NCBI GenBank assembly: GCA_964437735.1
Contig: CAYTID010000021.1
Location: 1-27,472 of the forward strand
Length of the DNA stretch: 27,472 bases
Origin: CAYTID01 sp964437735
Lineage (GTDB): Bacteria > Bacteroidota > Ignavibacteria > UBA10030 > BY39
Reading direction: 5' to 3'
Shown: piece after piece, positions 1-8,251 of the stretch
Layout: every line of letters begins with the position of its first letter
Numbering within the stretch: position 1 is the stretch's first letter
Position numbers and translations under genes: made by a program
Notes under the pieces: generated by a model
Seen by the model: only the letters and a program-made list of their open reading frames with translations
What the model was told of the DNA's origin: nothing
Database searches by the model: none

Positions 1-1167
1 GGAGAAATATTAATTACAAAACCTCCTGTCATATCAATAGAAAAAATAACCGATAATGAAATTATTGTCGACTGTGATAATTTAAACAGCATCAATAATT
101 TTATTGTTTATGGGAAAAGATACGGGACTACAGAGTGGAAAAAACAGATTATTCCGAATGGAACATTTTTATTTAAGGGAACAAAAGTTGGTTTTCCTTT
201 CGAAAAAGGAAATAATTCAGTATTAAAAATTATAGCAGAAAACAAATCCGGCGCCGAATCGACCCCTGTATTTTATCATCTAAATAAATCCGACGGGAGT
301 AATTACAATTCATTAAAAATTAAGAAAGATTTTTTTCACGATTATGTTATTATTACCGTTGAGACGGCGGGAGAATTTACTGAAGCGCCCGTGATTCAGA
401 TAACCGAAGGATCGTCGATCAGAACTTTGAAAACCAAAGCAGTTGATATTAAAAAATACCAAATTCAATTTATACCTTCTTTTAATCACTCCGGAAAAAG
501 ATTTTTAAAAATTAATGCGGAAGTGAATGGCAGAAAAATTGTAGAATCTGATAATTTCGAATTATTTCCGGTATTACACGATAGTTCGGGCTCATTTACT
601 GCAGGGAAATTATTTTTTTCATATAAAGCGGGAGCGGTATTCAAACCAGTTTTTCTGAGAGTTGATTCAACTTTGGTTGGTGAAAAAAAAATATACTCAA
701 TCTATCCACAGGATCTTTTGCTGAATAAAGGATTATCCGTTTCAGTTAAACCGGAAAACCATAACGATGGATTGTTTTTTGCACATTCAGGCAAATGGAG
801 ATTTCAAACAAATAACATTGATATTAAAACCGGAAATCTCACAGCCTCATTAACACGGACTTTAACCGACATTAGTTTGATGACAGACAACCAAAAACCA
901 TTTATAAGCAAACTTGTCGTTAAAGCCAGAAATCAAAAACCTTTTTTTTCTTTCAGATACGGCGATTCAGTATCAGGCATTGATTATGAAATTTTTCAGG
1001 TTCACATTAACGATAAGCTGATAATTCCTGAAGTTAATGTTGAAAATAAAAGAGTTTCGTTTGAATCAGAAGAAAAATTCAAAAAAGGAAATCATACATT
1101 AAAAATAGATATATCGGACAAAGCCGGAAATAGAAATCAGTTAATAACAAATTTCAGAGTTCAATAA
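1..1167 (+). CDS. C-terminal part of a probable exported beta-rich protein (5' end outside window)
   Basis: The reading frame is open from the first base, so this is the last 388 residues of a longer protein; the GTG at 391 is only an internal codon. The visible part is rich in beta-strand-forming and Lys/Asn/Ser residues and has no membrane segment. Near the end, a stretch with "DNQKPFI", "YGDSVSGID" and "HTLKIDISDKAGN" looks like an immunoglobulin-like fold. From memory it resembles the tail found after the catalytic domain of some Bacteroidota M23 peptidases, but no catalytic motif lies in the window, so I do not assign a function. The stop codon directly abuts the valS ATG (TAA then ATG), so the two are probably co-transcribed. 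Existence of the gene is certain; its identity is not. Confidence 0.7.
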   Translation, partial: GEILITKPPVISIEKITDNEIIVDCDNLNSINNFIVYGKRYGTTEWKKQIIPNGTFLFKGTKVGFPFEKGNNSVLKIIAENKSGAESTPVFYHLNKSDGSNYNSLKIKKDFFHDYVIITVETAGEFTEAPVIQITEGSSIRTLKTKAVDIKKYQIQFIPSFNHSGKRFLKINAEVNGRKIVESDNFELFPVLHDSSGSFTAGKLFFSYKAGAVFKPVFLRVDSTLVGEKKIYSIYPQDLLLNKGLSVSVKPENHNDGLFFAHSGKWRFQTNNIDIKTGNLTASLTRTLTDISLMTDNQKPFISKLVVKARNQKPFFSFRYGDSVSGIDYEIFQVHINDKLIIPEVNVENKRVSFESEEKFKKGNHTLKIDISDKAGNRNQLITNFRVQ

Positions 1168-3885
1168 ATGTCGCAATTACCAAAAACTTACACACCAAAA
1201 GAAGCCGAAGAAAAATGGTATAAATTTTGGGAAGAAAATAATTTTTTCCATGCTGAAGCAAATTCTAAGAAACAACCATATACAATTTTTATTCCTCCTC
1301 CGAATGTTACCGGAATTTTAACAATGGGTCACGTTTTAAACAATACGATTCAGGATGTTTTTGTACGCTGGAAACGCATGCATGGTTTTGAAACCTTATG
1401 GATGCCCGGCACAGACCATGCCGGAATAGCTACTCAAAATGTTGTAGAAAAATCACTTTTGAAAGAGGGCAAAACGCGCCATGATTTAGGAAGAGAAAAA
1501 TTTCTTGAAGTAGTTTGGAAGTGGAAAGAAGAATATGGTGGAACGATTATAAAACAATTGAAAAAACTCGGTACTTCCTGTGATTGGGAAAGAGAACGCT
1601 TTACAATGGACGATGGACTATCGGAAGCAGTCCAGGAAGTATTCATACGGCTCTTCAATAAAGGTCTGATATATCGAGGTAAGTATATAATTAATTGGTG
1701 TCCCAAAGATCATACAGCAATAAGCGATGACGAAGTAAACCATATAGAGCAAAACGGACATTTATGGTTTATAAAATATCCGATAATTAATTCCGAAGAA
1801 TTTATCATTGTTGCAACGACGAGGCCCGAAACGATGCTTGGCGATACCGCCGTAGCAGTTAATCCTAATGACGACCGGTATAAACATTTAATCGGGAAAA
1901 AAGTAGCTTTGCCTTTGACCGATAGGATAATTCCCATCATCGCAGATGATTTTGTCGATCCGGCTTTCGGGACAGGTATGGTGAAGGTTACTCCGGCACA
2001 TGATCCTAATGATTACTGGATCGGACAACGACATAATCTACCTCAGATCAATATTTTTGACTCGTCGGCAAATATCAACGAAAACGCTCCAATAAAATAT
2101 TTGGGAAAAGATAGATTTGAAGTCCGAATAGAGGTTGTTAAAGATCTTACATCTCTTAACCTTATATCAAAAATTGATAACCATGTCAATTCAGTAGGAA
2201 GATGTTACAGGTGCGACACAATCATAGAGCCGTATCTTTCAGACCAATGGTTTGTAAAAATGAAACCGCTCGCCGAGCCGGCATTAAAAGTTGTACAGAA
2301 CGGAACAATCAAATTCCATCCCGACAGGTGGGTAAAAGTTTATGAACATTGGATGACAAATATTCGTGATTGGTGCATATCGCGTCAGCTTTGGTGGGGA
2401 CATCGAATTCCTGTTTGGTACTGTACGTGCGATGGCTGTGATCATATGACTGCAAGCAAAACCGAGCCGAAAGAAAAATGCCCGAAATGTGGTTGCATTC
2501 AATACAGGCAGGATGAAGATGTTCTCGATACCTGGGCTTCATCTTGGCTTTGGCCCTTCTCAACACTCGGCTGGCCTAAAGATAATCAGGATTTACGTTA
2601 TTTCTATCCTTCCGATACATTAGTTACTGGTCCGGATATAATTTTCTTCTGGGTTGCCCGTATGATTATTGCAGGAATAGAATTTACAAAAGATATTCCT
2701 TTACCTGATGGTTCAGCCAGATCGACTGATGAACAAATTGTTCCGTTCAAGGATGTATATTTTACAAGTATTATACGGGATGACCAAGGAAGAAAAATGA
2801 GCAAATCTCTCGGTAATTCTCCCGATCCGCTTGATGTAATTTCAGAATACGGTGCCGATGCTCTCCGTTTTACCGTGCTTTATCTTGCTCCGCTCGGACA
2901 AGACGTTTTGTATTCAAACGATAAGTGCGAACTTGGCAGGAACTTCGCCAATAAGATCTGGAATGCCGGACGTTTTTTATTGATGAACGCCGAACAGATT
3001 CCTGAATTCGAATACATAAGTGCTGATAAAGTTTGTGAAAATTATTTAGACCTCGCCGATAGATGGATTTTATCACGATTAAATTCAACAATTTCCGATC
3101 TCAATAAAGCTCTGGATAATTTTTATATCAACGATGCTACAAAAATTCTTTATGAGTTTATATGGCATGACTACTGTGATTGGTATGTAGAATTAATAAA
3201 GACTCGTTTATACGGAAGCGAGACAATCGATGTTAAAAAAGTCGTTCTTGACAGAGCGTTATTCATATATGAACAGGCACTGAAATTACTCCATCCGTTT
3301 ATGCCGTTTGTTACTGAGGAAATTTGGCAAACTATAGCAAAACGCGAATCGGGTGAGAGTATTATGATTTCAAAATTTCCTGATGCGCGGGAGAATTGGA
3401 TAGATAAAGAAACTGAACTTGATTCTAAATTCATGCAGGATATAGTAAACGCTGTCAGAACTATCAGAGGTGAATTGGATGTACCGCCTTCAAAAAATAT
3501 TAATATTTTACTAAATTTTCATGACCCGGAAAAAGAAAAGCATTTTTTAAAATATGAAAGCTATCTGAAGCGGTTGACTAAAGCGACCGACGTTATTTTA
3601 ATGAAAGAAAATGAAAAACCACGCCACGCGGCATGTTCAGTATTTGAAGGTGTTGAAATTTTTATTCCACTTGAAGGAATAATCGACTTTGATGTGGAGC
3701 GGGGACGAATTGAAAAAGAAATAACACGGGTCAAATCAATGCTTGTTGGTGTAAAAAACAAACTCGCAAATGAAAGTTTTATAAGCAAAGCTCCAAATGA
3801 AGTTGTTGAAAACGAGAGAAAAAAAATGGAAAGCTTTAAACTCACACTCGAAAAGTTGGAAAAGAATTTGGAGAGTATAAGTTGA
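1168..3885 (+). CDS. valS: Valyl-tRNA synthetase
   Basis: Class I aminoacyl-tRNA synthetase charging tRNA-Val in the cytoplasm. At 905 residues it has normal bacterial ValRS length. The HIGH-type signature lies in "PPPNVTG" (43-49) and "GHVLN" (54-58), followed by "GTDHAGIATQ". The CP1 editing region carries "TTRPETMLGDTA". A cysteine-rich insertion with "CPKCGC" precedes "DVLDTWASS", and KMSKS is at 543-547. The final ~60 residues form the charged coiled-coil arm (Val-tRNA_C) that grips tRNA. The ATG follows the stop of the upstream gene with no gap, so translation may be coupled. All expected elements are present. Confidence 0.98.
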   Translation: MSQLPKTYTPKEAEEKWYKFWEENNFFHAEANSKKQPYTIFIPPPNVTGILTMGHVLNNTIQDVFVRWKRMHGFETLWMPGTDHAGIATQNVVEKSLLKEGKTRHDLGREKFLEVVWKWKEEYGGTIIKQLKKLGTSCDWERERFTMDDGLSEAVQEVFIRLFNKGLIYRGKYIINWCPKDHTAISDDEVNHIEQNGHLWFIKYPIINSEEFIIVATTRPETMLGDTAVAVNPNDDRYKHLIGKKVALPLTDRIIPIIADDFVDPAFGTGMVKVTPAHDPNDYWIGQRHNLPQINIFDSSANINENAPIKYLGKDRFEVRIEVVKDLTSLNLISKIDNHVNSVGRCYRCDTIIEPYLSDQWFVKMKPLAEPALKVVQNGTIKFHPDRWVKVYEHWMTNIRDWCISRQLWWGHRIPVWYCTCDGCDHMTASKTEPKEKCPKCGCIQYRQDEDVLDTWASSWLWPFSTLGWPKDNQDLRYFYPSDTLVTGPDIIFFWVARMIIAGIEFTKDIPLPDGSARSTDEQIVPFKDVYFTSIIRDDQGRKMSKSLGNSPDPLDVISEYGADALRFTVLYLAPLGQDVLYSNDKCELGRNFANKIWNAGRFLLMNAEQIPEFEYISADKVCENYLDLADRWILSRLNSTISDLNKALDNFYINDATKILYEFIWHDYCDWYVELIKTRLYGSETIDVKKVVLDRALFIYEQALKLLHPFMPFVTEEIWQTIAKRESGESIMISKFPDARENWIDKETELDSKFMQDIVNAVRTIRGELDVPPSKNINILLNFHDPEKEKHFLKYESYLKRLTKATDVILMKENEKPRHAACSVFEGVEIFIPLEGIIDFDVERGRIEKEITRVKSMLVGVKNKLANESFISKAPNEVVENERKKMESFKLTLEKLEKNLESIS

Positions 3886-3940
3886 GATGGAAGTGTTTTA
3901 AAGAGCATGATTCTGTCCAGAATTACATCTATATTTAAAT

Positions 3941-4201
3941 GTAACAAATACAGAACTTGTTAAAAGTGTAGAAGAATTGTAAGACCGTTACCTGGTTACA
4001 AAAAACGGAAAAGATGCTGCTGTCCTTCTCAGCGCTGAGGAATATGAGAGTTTACTGGAATCGCTTGACATCTTAGCAAATAAAAAAGAAGTACGCGCAA
4101 TCGCTGAGCCTGAATCACAGGCGAGGCACGGGGAAAACATATCACTAAGTAAATATTTAGCAAGTAAAAATAATAATGCTAAAAGGAAAAGCAAACATTG
4201 A
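3941..4201 (+). pseudogene. Decayed Phd/YefM-type antitoxin
   Basis: The frame ending at the TGA 4199-4201 encodes "DRYLVTKNGKDAAVLLSAEE" and then "ESLLESLDIL", the core of Phd/YefM antitoxins, and a tail with "RHGENISLSKYL" typical of the toxin-wrapping C-terminus. Upstream in the same frame "NTELVKSVEEL" resembles the family N-terminus, but an in-frame TAA at 3980-3982 separates the two and there is no usable start after it. The stop overlaps the TTG start of the toxin remnant by three bases (TTGA), as in an ordinary operonic TA pair. The 5' boundary is approximate. I infer a once-functional antitoxin inactivated by a nonsense change and erosion of its start. Confidence 0.7.
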
Positions 4202-4448
4202 ACATCGAGTTCACTAAAAAAGCAGTTGACTACCTCGATTCACTCGAATATTCACAACCAAAATATTTCAATCGCATCTTAACGAAAATTCAATCGCATG
4301 AAGATGATCCTCAATCCGGTAAGTGCCTTGTCGGTCCGTTAAAGGGAAAATATTCTCTCAAAGTTGGAGACTACCGATAATTTACAAAATTGTTGGTAAC
4401 ATAATTTTGATCTTGACTGTCGATCATCGGCGGGAGGTATATAAATAA
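4198..4448 (+). pseudogene. Frameshifted RelE/ParE-type toxin remnant
   Basis: From the TTG at 4198 the frame reads "MNIEFTKKAVDYLDSL" and continues through "GKCLVGPLKGKYSLKVGDYR" to a TAA at 4378-4380. Shifting by one base at about 4376 restores the family ending "IIYKIVGNIILILTVDHRRE" up to TAA 4446-4448, giving about 84 residues, the normal RelE length. Loss of one base after the "GDYR" codons therefore removes the C-terminal strands of this mRNA-interferase fold. The partner antitoxin is also damaged, which favours true decay over a sequencing error. In RelE-type toxins the intact protein would cleave mRNA at the ribosome or act as a gyrase poison (ParE); which one cannot be told here. 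Confidence 0.75.
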
Positions 4449-4587
4449 AAACTACTCAGATTTTCTTGAGGTTTTTACAAAATTTTCAAAAACAATTTTC
4501 TTTTTATTTATAATTTCTCGTTTGCCTAGAAAAGACATGTCAATATTTTGGAATACATTTCTGATCGGCAACATCTATATTTATTTT

Positions 4588-4920
4588 TTATGTTGATAAT
4601 AATCCCCGGGATAAAATATCTAAATATTCTCCAACTTGTGAAACATGAAAATCTTTTATTAGTTTATCTTGGGATGTCAACGGCAGATTTAGTTTTTCAA
4701 TTGGAAATAGTAATATATCGTGGGAATATTTACTCGCTAGTACTTTATCATACTCGGGACCATATATTGTTACCAATTCGTCATTTTTGATAGATCCTAG
4801 TATTTTCAGTAATTGATTCATTAGAGGGGATCCAAAACCACCCAATGCATACAAATCGCTTAATGTCATACCATCTAATTGTCCTAAGCGGAAAATTGAA
4901 TGTATGCGAAATATTTTTTT
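4588..4920 (-). CDS. Hypothetical protein, possibly a gene remnant
   Basis: Minus-strand frame with an ATG at 4869 (93 residues) that stays open upstream to 4920, adding "FRIHSIFRLGQLDG" before the ATG. The composition looks protein-like ("LYALGGFGSPLMNQLL", "LVTIYGPEYDK") and not like an AT-rich shadow. No family is recognised, no ribosome binding site is obvious before the ATG, and a run of nine T on the + strand (4914-4922) sits at the stop that closes the upstream side, so a slipped frame there is possible. It lies between two toxin-antitoxin loci. It may be a degraded gene. Apart from this ORF, I see nothing else in 4449-4988. Confidence 0.35.
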   Translation of the reverse strand, partial: KKIFRIHSIFRLGQLDGMTLSDLYALGGFGSPLMNQLLKILGSIKNDELVTIYGPEYDKVLASKYSHDILLFPIEKLNLPLTSQDKLIKDFHVSQVGEYLDILSRGLLST

Positions 4921-4988
4921 TTAATAACACTGATATATCAAGATATTTAATACAATTGTTCTTCCGATAAACATGTAAAATAATAGTT

Positions 4989-5399
4989 CTAATCTTTTTT
5001 TAACCAAATAATTTTCTTAAGTACTCGTTCAAGTGGTTTAAAATCCATATCGCCGGTTACAAGAACAGCTTTATATTTTAGTGCAAGAGCAGCACAAAAA
5101 CTATCAGCTAAAGGAATGCTAAATTCAGCTTTCAATAACGCTGCATCTTCAGATAAATCACAATCAACATCAACTACTTTTAATGAGCTTTCGCTTTCAA
5201 ATTGTTTTGTCGCCGCAATCCCTGATTTACCTTGAATCTGATTTACTTTATATAATATCTCTGCCCAATTAACAACACTAATTAAAACATCTTTATTTTC
5301 GTCTGCAGCTTTAGCAATAATTTCTTCAACAATCCCGGCACTGGGTTCGTCGAATAATAGTGCTAAAACTGCAGAACTATCAAGAACCGTATTTACCAA
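4989..5399 (-). CDS. vapC: VapC-type PIN-domain toxin ribonuclease
   Basis: A 136-residue PIN-domain protein, predicted Mg-dependent RNase toxin of a type II toxin-antitoxin system. The acidic metal-binding residues are in place: D7 in "VLDSSA", E47 in "NWAE", D99 in "LADSF", and D117/D119 in "TGDMDF". The start chosen is TTG at 5399; a GAGGAG Shine-Dalgarno-like stretch lies just upstream inside the antitoxin gene, and no ATG is available. The reading frame overlaps the end of the antitoxin gene by 20 bases, the classic coupled arrangement. VapC enzymes generally cut specific tRNAs or rRNA; the target here cannot be inferred. The pair looks intact, unlike the decayed pair 600 bases away. Confidence 0.9.
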   Translation of the reverse strand: MVNTVLDSSAVLALLFDEPSAGIVEEIIAKAADENKDVLISVVNWAEILYKVNQIQGKSGIAATKQFESESSLKVVDVDCDLSEDAALLKAEFSIPLADSFCAALALKYKAVLVTGDMDFKPLERVLKKIIWLKKD

Positions 5400-5652
5400 G
5401 CTTCTGCTCCTCTCTTTTTTTATCAGCTTTCCTATCAGTGTACAATTGCTCGGTTGCGGATTTTTGTCCTGGTTTTAGTTTTAGAATACCACGAAATTTT
5501 TTAATTGACTCTTTCGTTATTGGTTTCAATATTATTTGCTTATTGTTTTCGTCGTAGACTATTTTTATTCGTGTACCTTCATTTATACCCAACTTAGTGC
5601 GCAACTTTGAGGGGATCACTATTTGTCCTTTTGTTGTTGCAATAGTTTCCAT
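5380..5652 (-). CDS. vapB: AbrB/SpoVT-type antitoxin (VapB)
   Basis: A 90-residue protein. Residues 1-50 ("TTKGQIVIPSKLRTKLGI", "ILKPIT") are a SpoVT/AbrB swapped-hairpin DNA-binding domain, and the charged tail ("DRKADKKREEQK") would embrace the toxin. It neutralises VapC and, with it, represses its own promoter. An AAAGGAT stretch precedes the ATG. A well-spaced promoter and an inverted repeat upstream (separate entries) fit autoregulation. The antitoxin comes first and overlaps the toxin, the usual order for vapBC. Confidence 0.9.
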   Translation of the reverse strand: METIATTKGQIVIPSKLRTKLGINEGTRIKIVYDENNKQIILKPITKESIKKFRGILKLKPGQKSATEQLYTDRKADKKREEQKLGKYGS

Positions 5653-5681
5653 CTTTTTATCCTTTTCTTATTTTCAATAAT

Positions 5682-5710
5682 AATATAAATATTTCATCAA
5701 TGTAAGTCAA
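5682..5710 (-). promoter_or_regulatory. Sigma-70-type promoter for vapBC
   Basis: On the minus strand TTGACT (5710-5705) and TATATT (5687-5682) are separated by exactly 17 bases, each matching five of six consensus positions. The -10 element lies about 30 bases upstream of the vapB ATG. Part of the inverted repeat at 5699-5729 overlaps the -35 box and the spacer. Confidence 0.6.
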
Positions 5711-5729
5711 ATTTTATATTTCTTACATT
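5699..5729. promoter_or_regulatory. Inverted-repeat operator candidate for VapBC autoregulation
   Basis: AATGTAAG (5699-5706) and CTTACATT (5722-5729) form a perfect 8-base inverted repeat with a 15-base spacer. One arm overlaps the vapBC -35 region and the other lies just upstream. AbrB-type antitoxins bind such paired half-sites cooperatively with the toxin, so this is a natural operator. The binding itself is inferred. Confidence 0.5.
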
Positions 5730-5770
5730 ATAAAGAATCTCTAAATTATAATATTCATCCTACTTTCTTT

Positions 5771-5799
5771 TTGGAATTCTACCATTTTTTTCGTATTAT
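5771..5799 (+). promoter_or_regulatory. Sigma-70-type promoter for typA
   Basis: TTGGAA (5771-5776) and TATTAT (5794-5799) are separated by 17 bases. The expected start of transcription near 5806 gives a leader of about 85 bases before the typA ATG. It is divergent from the vapBC promoter. Confidence 0.5.
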
Positions 5800-5817
5800 T
5801 TATACAAATAAACCTTG

Positions 5818-5895
5818 ATGAAAGGCTTTGGATGCCTCAGGCAAGTTGTTCAGCTTGAGGCTTTTTTTATCTTCATAACTAACAATAATTTATGA
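5818..5895 (+). CDS. Candidate leader peptide overlapping the typA start
   Basis: A 25-codon frame starts at ATG 5818 ("MKGFGCLRQ") and ends "FITNNNL" with a TGA whose first bases lie within the typA ATG (ATGA overlap). It runs straight through the terminator hairpin at 5834-5868. No clear Shine-Dalgarno sequence precedes it, though typA itself lacks one too. A ribosome translating it would melt the hairpin and arrive at the typA start. This is a prediction from layout only and could be chance. Confidence 0.3.
   Translation: MKGFGCLRQVVQLEAFFIFITNNNL
5834..5868 (+). terminator. Intrinsic terminator / attenuator in the typA leader
   Basis: GCCTCAGGC (5834-5842) pairs with GCTTGAGGC (5853-5861), nine pairs with one G-U, around a 10-base loop, followed directly by seven T. 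No plus-strand gene precedes it closely; it lies after the predicted typA promoter and 23 bases before the typA start, so it probably acts as an attenuator or ends a short leader RNA. Confidence 0.65.
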
Positions 5896-7745
5896 AAAAT
5901 AGTATAAATATTAGAAATATAGCCATTATCGCGCATGTTGACCATGGAAAAACAACTCTCGTTGACCACATGCTGCGTCAAACCGGAACTTTTCGTGAAA
6001 ATCAGGAAGTCGTTAAACGGGTCATGGATTCAAATGAGTTGGAAAAGGAACGCGGTATAACCATTCTTGCGAAAAACACTGCAATTTTCTATAAACCGGA
6101 AAACGGTAGGGAAACGATAAAAATAAACATCGTCGATACACCCGGACATTCCGACTTTGCGGGGGAGGTTGAGAGAACGCTGAAAATGGTTGACGGTGTT
6201 CTTCTTCTGGTGGATGCTGCTGAAGGACCTTTACCGGGAACAAAATTTGTATTAAAAAAATCGCTCGATTTAAATTTACAGCCGATTGTTGTGATAAACA
6301 AAATCGACCGCAAAGATGCCAGAGCTCACGCAGTATTGGATGAAGTTTTTGAATTATTCATTTCACTTGGGGCAAATTCACAACAACTTGATTTCCCGAC
6401 GATCTATTGTGTAGCTAAACAAGGAATAGCAAAATTTGAAGTCGAGGATGAAGGTATAAATCTTGAACCTCTTTTCAAATCAATTGTGGAAAAGATTCCA
6501 CCGCCCCCATCTGATATCGAATCCCCGTTTCAAATGCTCGTGACAACCATAGATTACAACGACTATCTCGGGCGCTTAGGAATAGGTCGTATACAGCGAG
6601 GTGCAATCCGCTTGGGTTCTCCTATGAAGATTATTCACAGAGAAGGAACGATTGACGATGCACGTGTAACAAAAATATATACTTTCTCGGGATTAAAAAG
6701 AATCGAGGTTGATGAAGCTTTTGCAGGAGATATAATAGCGATTGCCGGAATGGAAGATGTTGACATCGGTGAAACAATCGCCGACGCATCCGACGCTACT
6801 CCACTACCATTTGTAACGATTGAAGAACCCACACTCTCTATGAATTTTGTAGTAAACAATTCTCCTTTCGCCGGTCAGGAGGGTAAATATGTTACTACAC
6901 GTCATCTGGGTGAGCGCCTCACACGCGAATTGCGCTCCAATGTCAGTCTGAAAGTTGAACTAACTGACAGCCCGGATGTTTTTAAAGTCAGCGGCAGAGG
7001 TGAATTGCACCTGGGTATTTTAATCGAAACGATGCGGAGGGAAGGATACGAATTTCAAGTGACAGCTCCTCAGGTAATATTCAAAATGATCGACGACGTA
7101 TTATGTGAACCGATGGAACATGTTATTGTTGACGTTCCGGATGAATTCGCAGGAGTTGTTATTCAGAATATAGGCAGCCGTAAAGGGATCATGAAAAACC
7201 TGATACAAATTCAAGGTAATACACGATTGGAATTTATCGTCCCTGCACGTGGACTCCTGGGCTTTCGCTCGGAATTCATGACTGAAACGAAGGGAACGGG
7301 AATTCTACATCACAATTTCCATGGTTATGAACCCTATAAGGGAGAGGTAACAACACGTCATAAAGGAGCTGTGATATCGCTTGAAGACGGAGTAGCAACT
7401 GCATATGCAATGTATAAACTTCAGGAACGAATGCGTTTCTATATCGAGCCCGGCACACGTGTCTATAAAGGAATGATTGTTGGCGAGAATTCAAGAGATG
7501 AAGATTCTATCGTCAATATTTGCCGGACAAAACAATTAACTAACATGCGGGCTTCTGGTGCGGACGAAGCAATTCGTTTGGAACCACCGCAAATCCATTC
7601 ACTTGAACAAGCTATTGAATGGATAACCGGAGATGAATATGTTGAAGTAACTCCTAAATCATTGCGATTGCGAAAAAAGTATCTTGATCACAATGAACGC
7701 TCCAGAATGTCCAAGAAAATTTCAGACCCTACCATCGCTGAATAA
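5892..7745 (+). CDS. typA: Ribosome-associated GTPase TypA/BipA
   Basis: A translational GTPase of the EF-G/LepA class that binds the ribosome and helps 50S assembly, especially in cold or stress. At 617 residues it is near the E. coli length. Motifs: G1 "AHVDHGKTT" (14-22), switch I "ERGITI" (53-58), G3 "DTPGH" (82-86), G4 "NKID" (136-139). The TypA-specific C-terminal region has "PARGLLGFRSEF" and "LRLRKKYLD". The start has no evident Shine-Dalgarno sequence but directly precedes "NIRNIAIIAHVDHG". The leader carries a hairpin terminator and a small overlapping ORF, suggesting regulation by attenuation. A bidirectional terminator follows. Confidence 0.98.
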   Translation: MKNSINIRNIAIIAHVDHGKTTLVDHMLRQTGTFRENQEVVKRVMDSNELEKERGITILAKNTAIFYKPENGRETIKINIVDTPGHSDFAGEVERTLKMVDGVLLLVDAAEGPLPGTKFVLKKSLDLNLQPIVVINKIDRKDARAHAVLDEVFELFISLGANSQQLDFPTIYCVAKQGIAKFEVEDEGINLEPLFKSIVEKIPPPPSDIESPFQMLVTTIDYNDYLGRLGIGRIQRGAIRLGSPMKIIHREGTIDDARVTKIYTFSGLKRIEVDEAFAGDIIAIAGMEDVDIGETIADASDATPLPFVTIEEPTLSMNFVVNNSPFAGQEGKYVTTRHLGERLTRELRSNVSLKVELTDSPDVFKVSGRGELHLGILIETMRREGYEFQVTAPQVIFKMIDDVLCEPMEHVIVDVPDEFAGVVIQNIGSRKGIMKNLIQIQGNTRLEFIVPARGLLGFRSEFMTETKGTGILHHNFHGYEPYKGEVTTRHKGAVISLEDGVATAYAMYKLQERMRFYIEPGTRVYKGMIVGENSRDEDSIVNICRTKQLTNMRASGADEAIRLEPPQIHSLEQAIEWITGDEYVEVTPKSLRLRKKYLDHNERSRMSKKISDPTIAE

Positions 7746-7796
7746 TTAACACAATTCAACGATACTTCTAATAATATCGGTTAACAGTTTGAAAAT

Positions 7797-7828
7797 AAAA
7801 AAGAGACGACTAAATGGCGTCTCTTTTT
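7797..7828. terminator. Bidirectional intrinsic terminator between typA and trxA
   Basis: AGAGACG (7802-7808) pairs with CGTCTCT (7818-7824) around a 9-base loop. An A run on the left and T run on the right make it a terminator on both strands, fitting the convergent ends of typA (+) and trxA (-). Confidence 0.85.
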
Positions 7829-7857
7829 AAATTATTAACCCCAATAAAAAAATAACC

Positions 7858-8181
7858 TTACGACAAATGCGGAGTTATTTTTTCAACAATTTTATTTTTC
7901 GGAACAGCGCCGACCATCTGGTCAACTACTTGTCCACCTTTAATTATTAACAATGTTGGTATGCTTCTAATACCATAACTCATTGCCGTTTTCGGGTTTG
8001 AGTCGACATCTAATTTAGCTACTTTTAATTTCCCGTTGTATTCTTTTGCAATTTCTTCAACGACCGGAGCTATCATTTTACAAGGTCCGCACCACACCGC
8101 CCAAAAATCAATTAATACAGGTACTTCCGATTTTAAGACTTCATTTTCAAAGGTAACATCAGTGATTTCCAATGGTTTCAT
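7858..8181 (-). CDS. trxA: Thioredoxin
   Basis: A 107-residue classical cytoplasmic thioredoxin that reduces protein disulfides with electrons from thioredoxin reductase. The active site "WCGPCK" has C31 and C34, and the cis-proline is P75 in "SIPTLL". No signal peptide. The ATG has a strong AAAGGAG ribosome binding site a few bases upstream. It follows dnaE on the same strand after 68 bases that contain a weak AT-rich hairpin, so it may be partly co-transcribed. The bidirectional terminator lies just beyond its stop. Confidence 0.97.
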   Translation of the reverse strand: MKPLEITDVTFENEVLKSEVPVLIDFWAVWCGPCKMIAPVVEEIAKEYNGKLKVAKLDVDSNPKTAMSYGIRSIPTLLIIKGGQVVDQMVGAVPKNKIVEKITPHLS

Positions 8182-8225
8182 ATTTCTCCTTTATTCTATA
8201 TCAATATTTGTTCTGTTATAAAAAT

Positions 8226-8251
8226 AAAAAAAATTGTAGACTTTTACAATT
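8226..8251 (-). terminator. Weak AT-rich terminator after dnaE
   Basis: On the minus strand AATTGTA and TACAATT (8251-8245 and 8238-8232) form a 7-pair stem overlapping the dnaE stop, followed by a run of T. The stem is AU-rich, so termination would be partial. Confidence 0.4.

Noticed and set aside
3561..3947. 128-codon minus-strand frame
   Set aside because: Antisense to the coiled-coil end of valS; Ser/Phe/Leu-rich shadow of lysine and glutamate codons.
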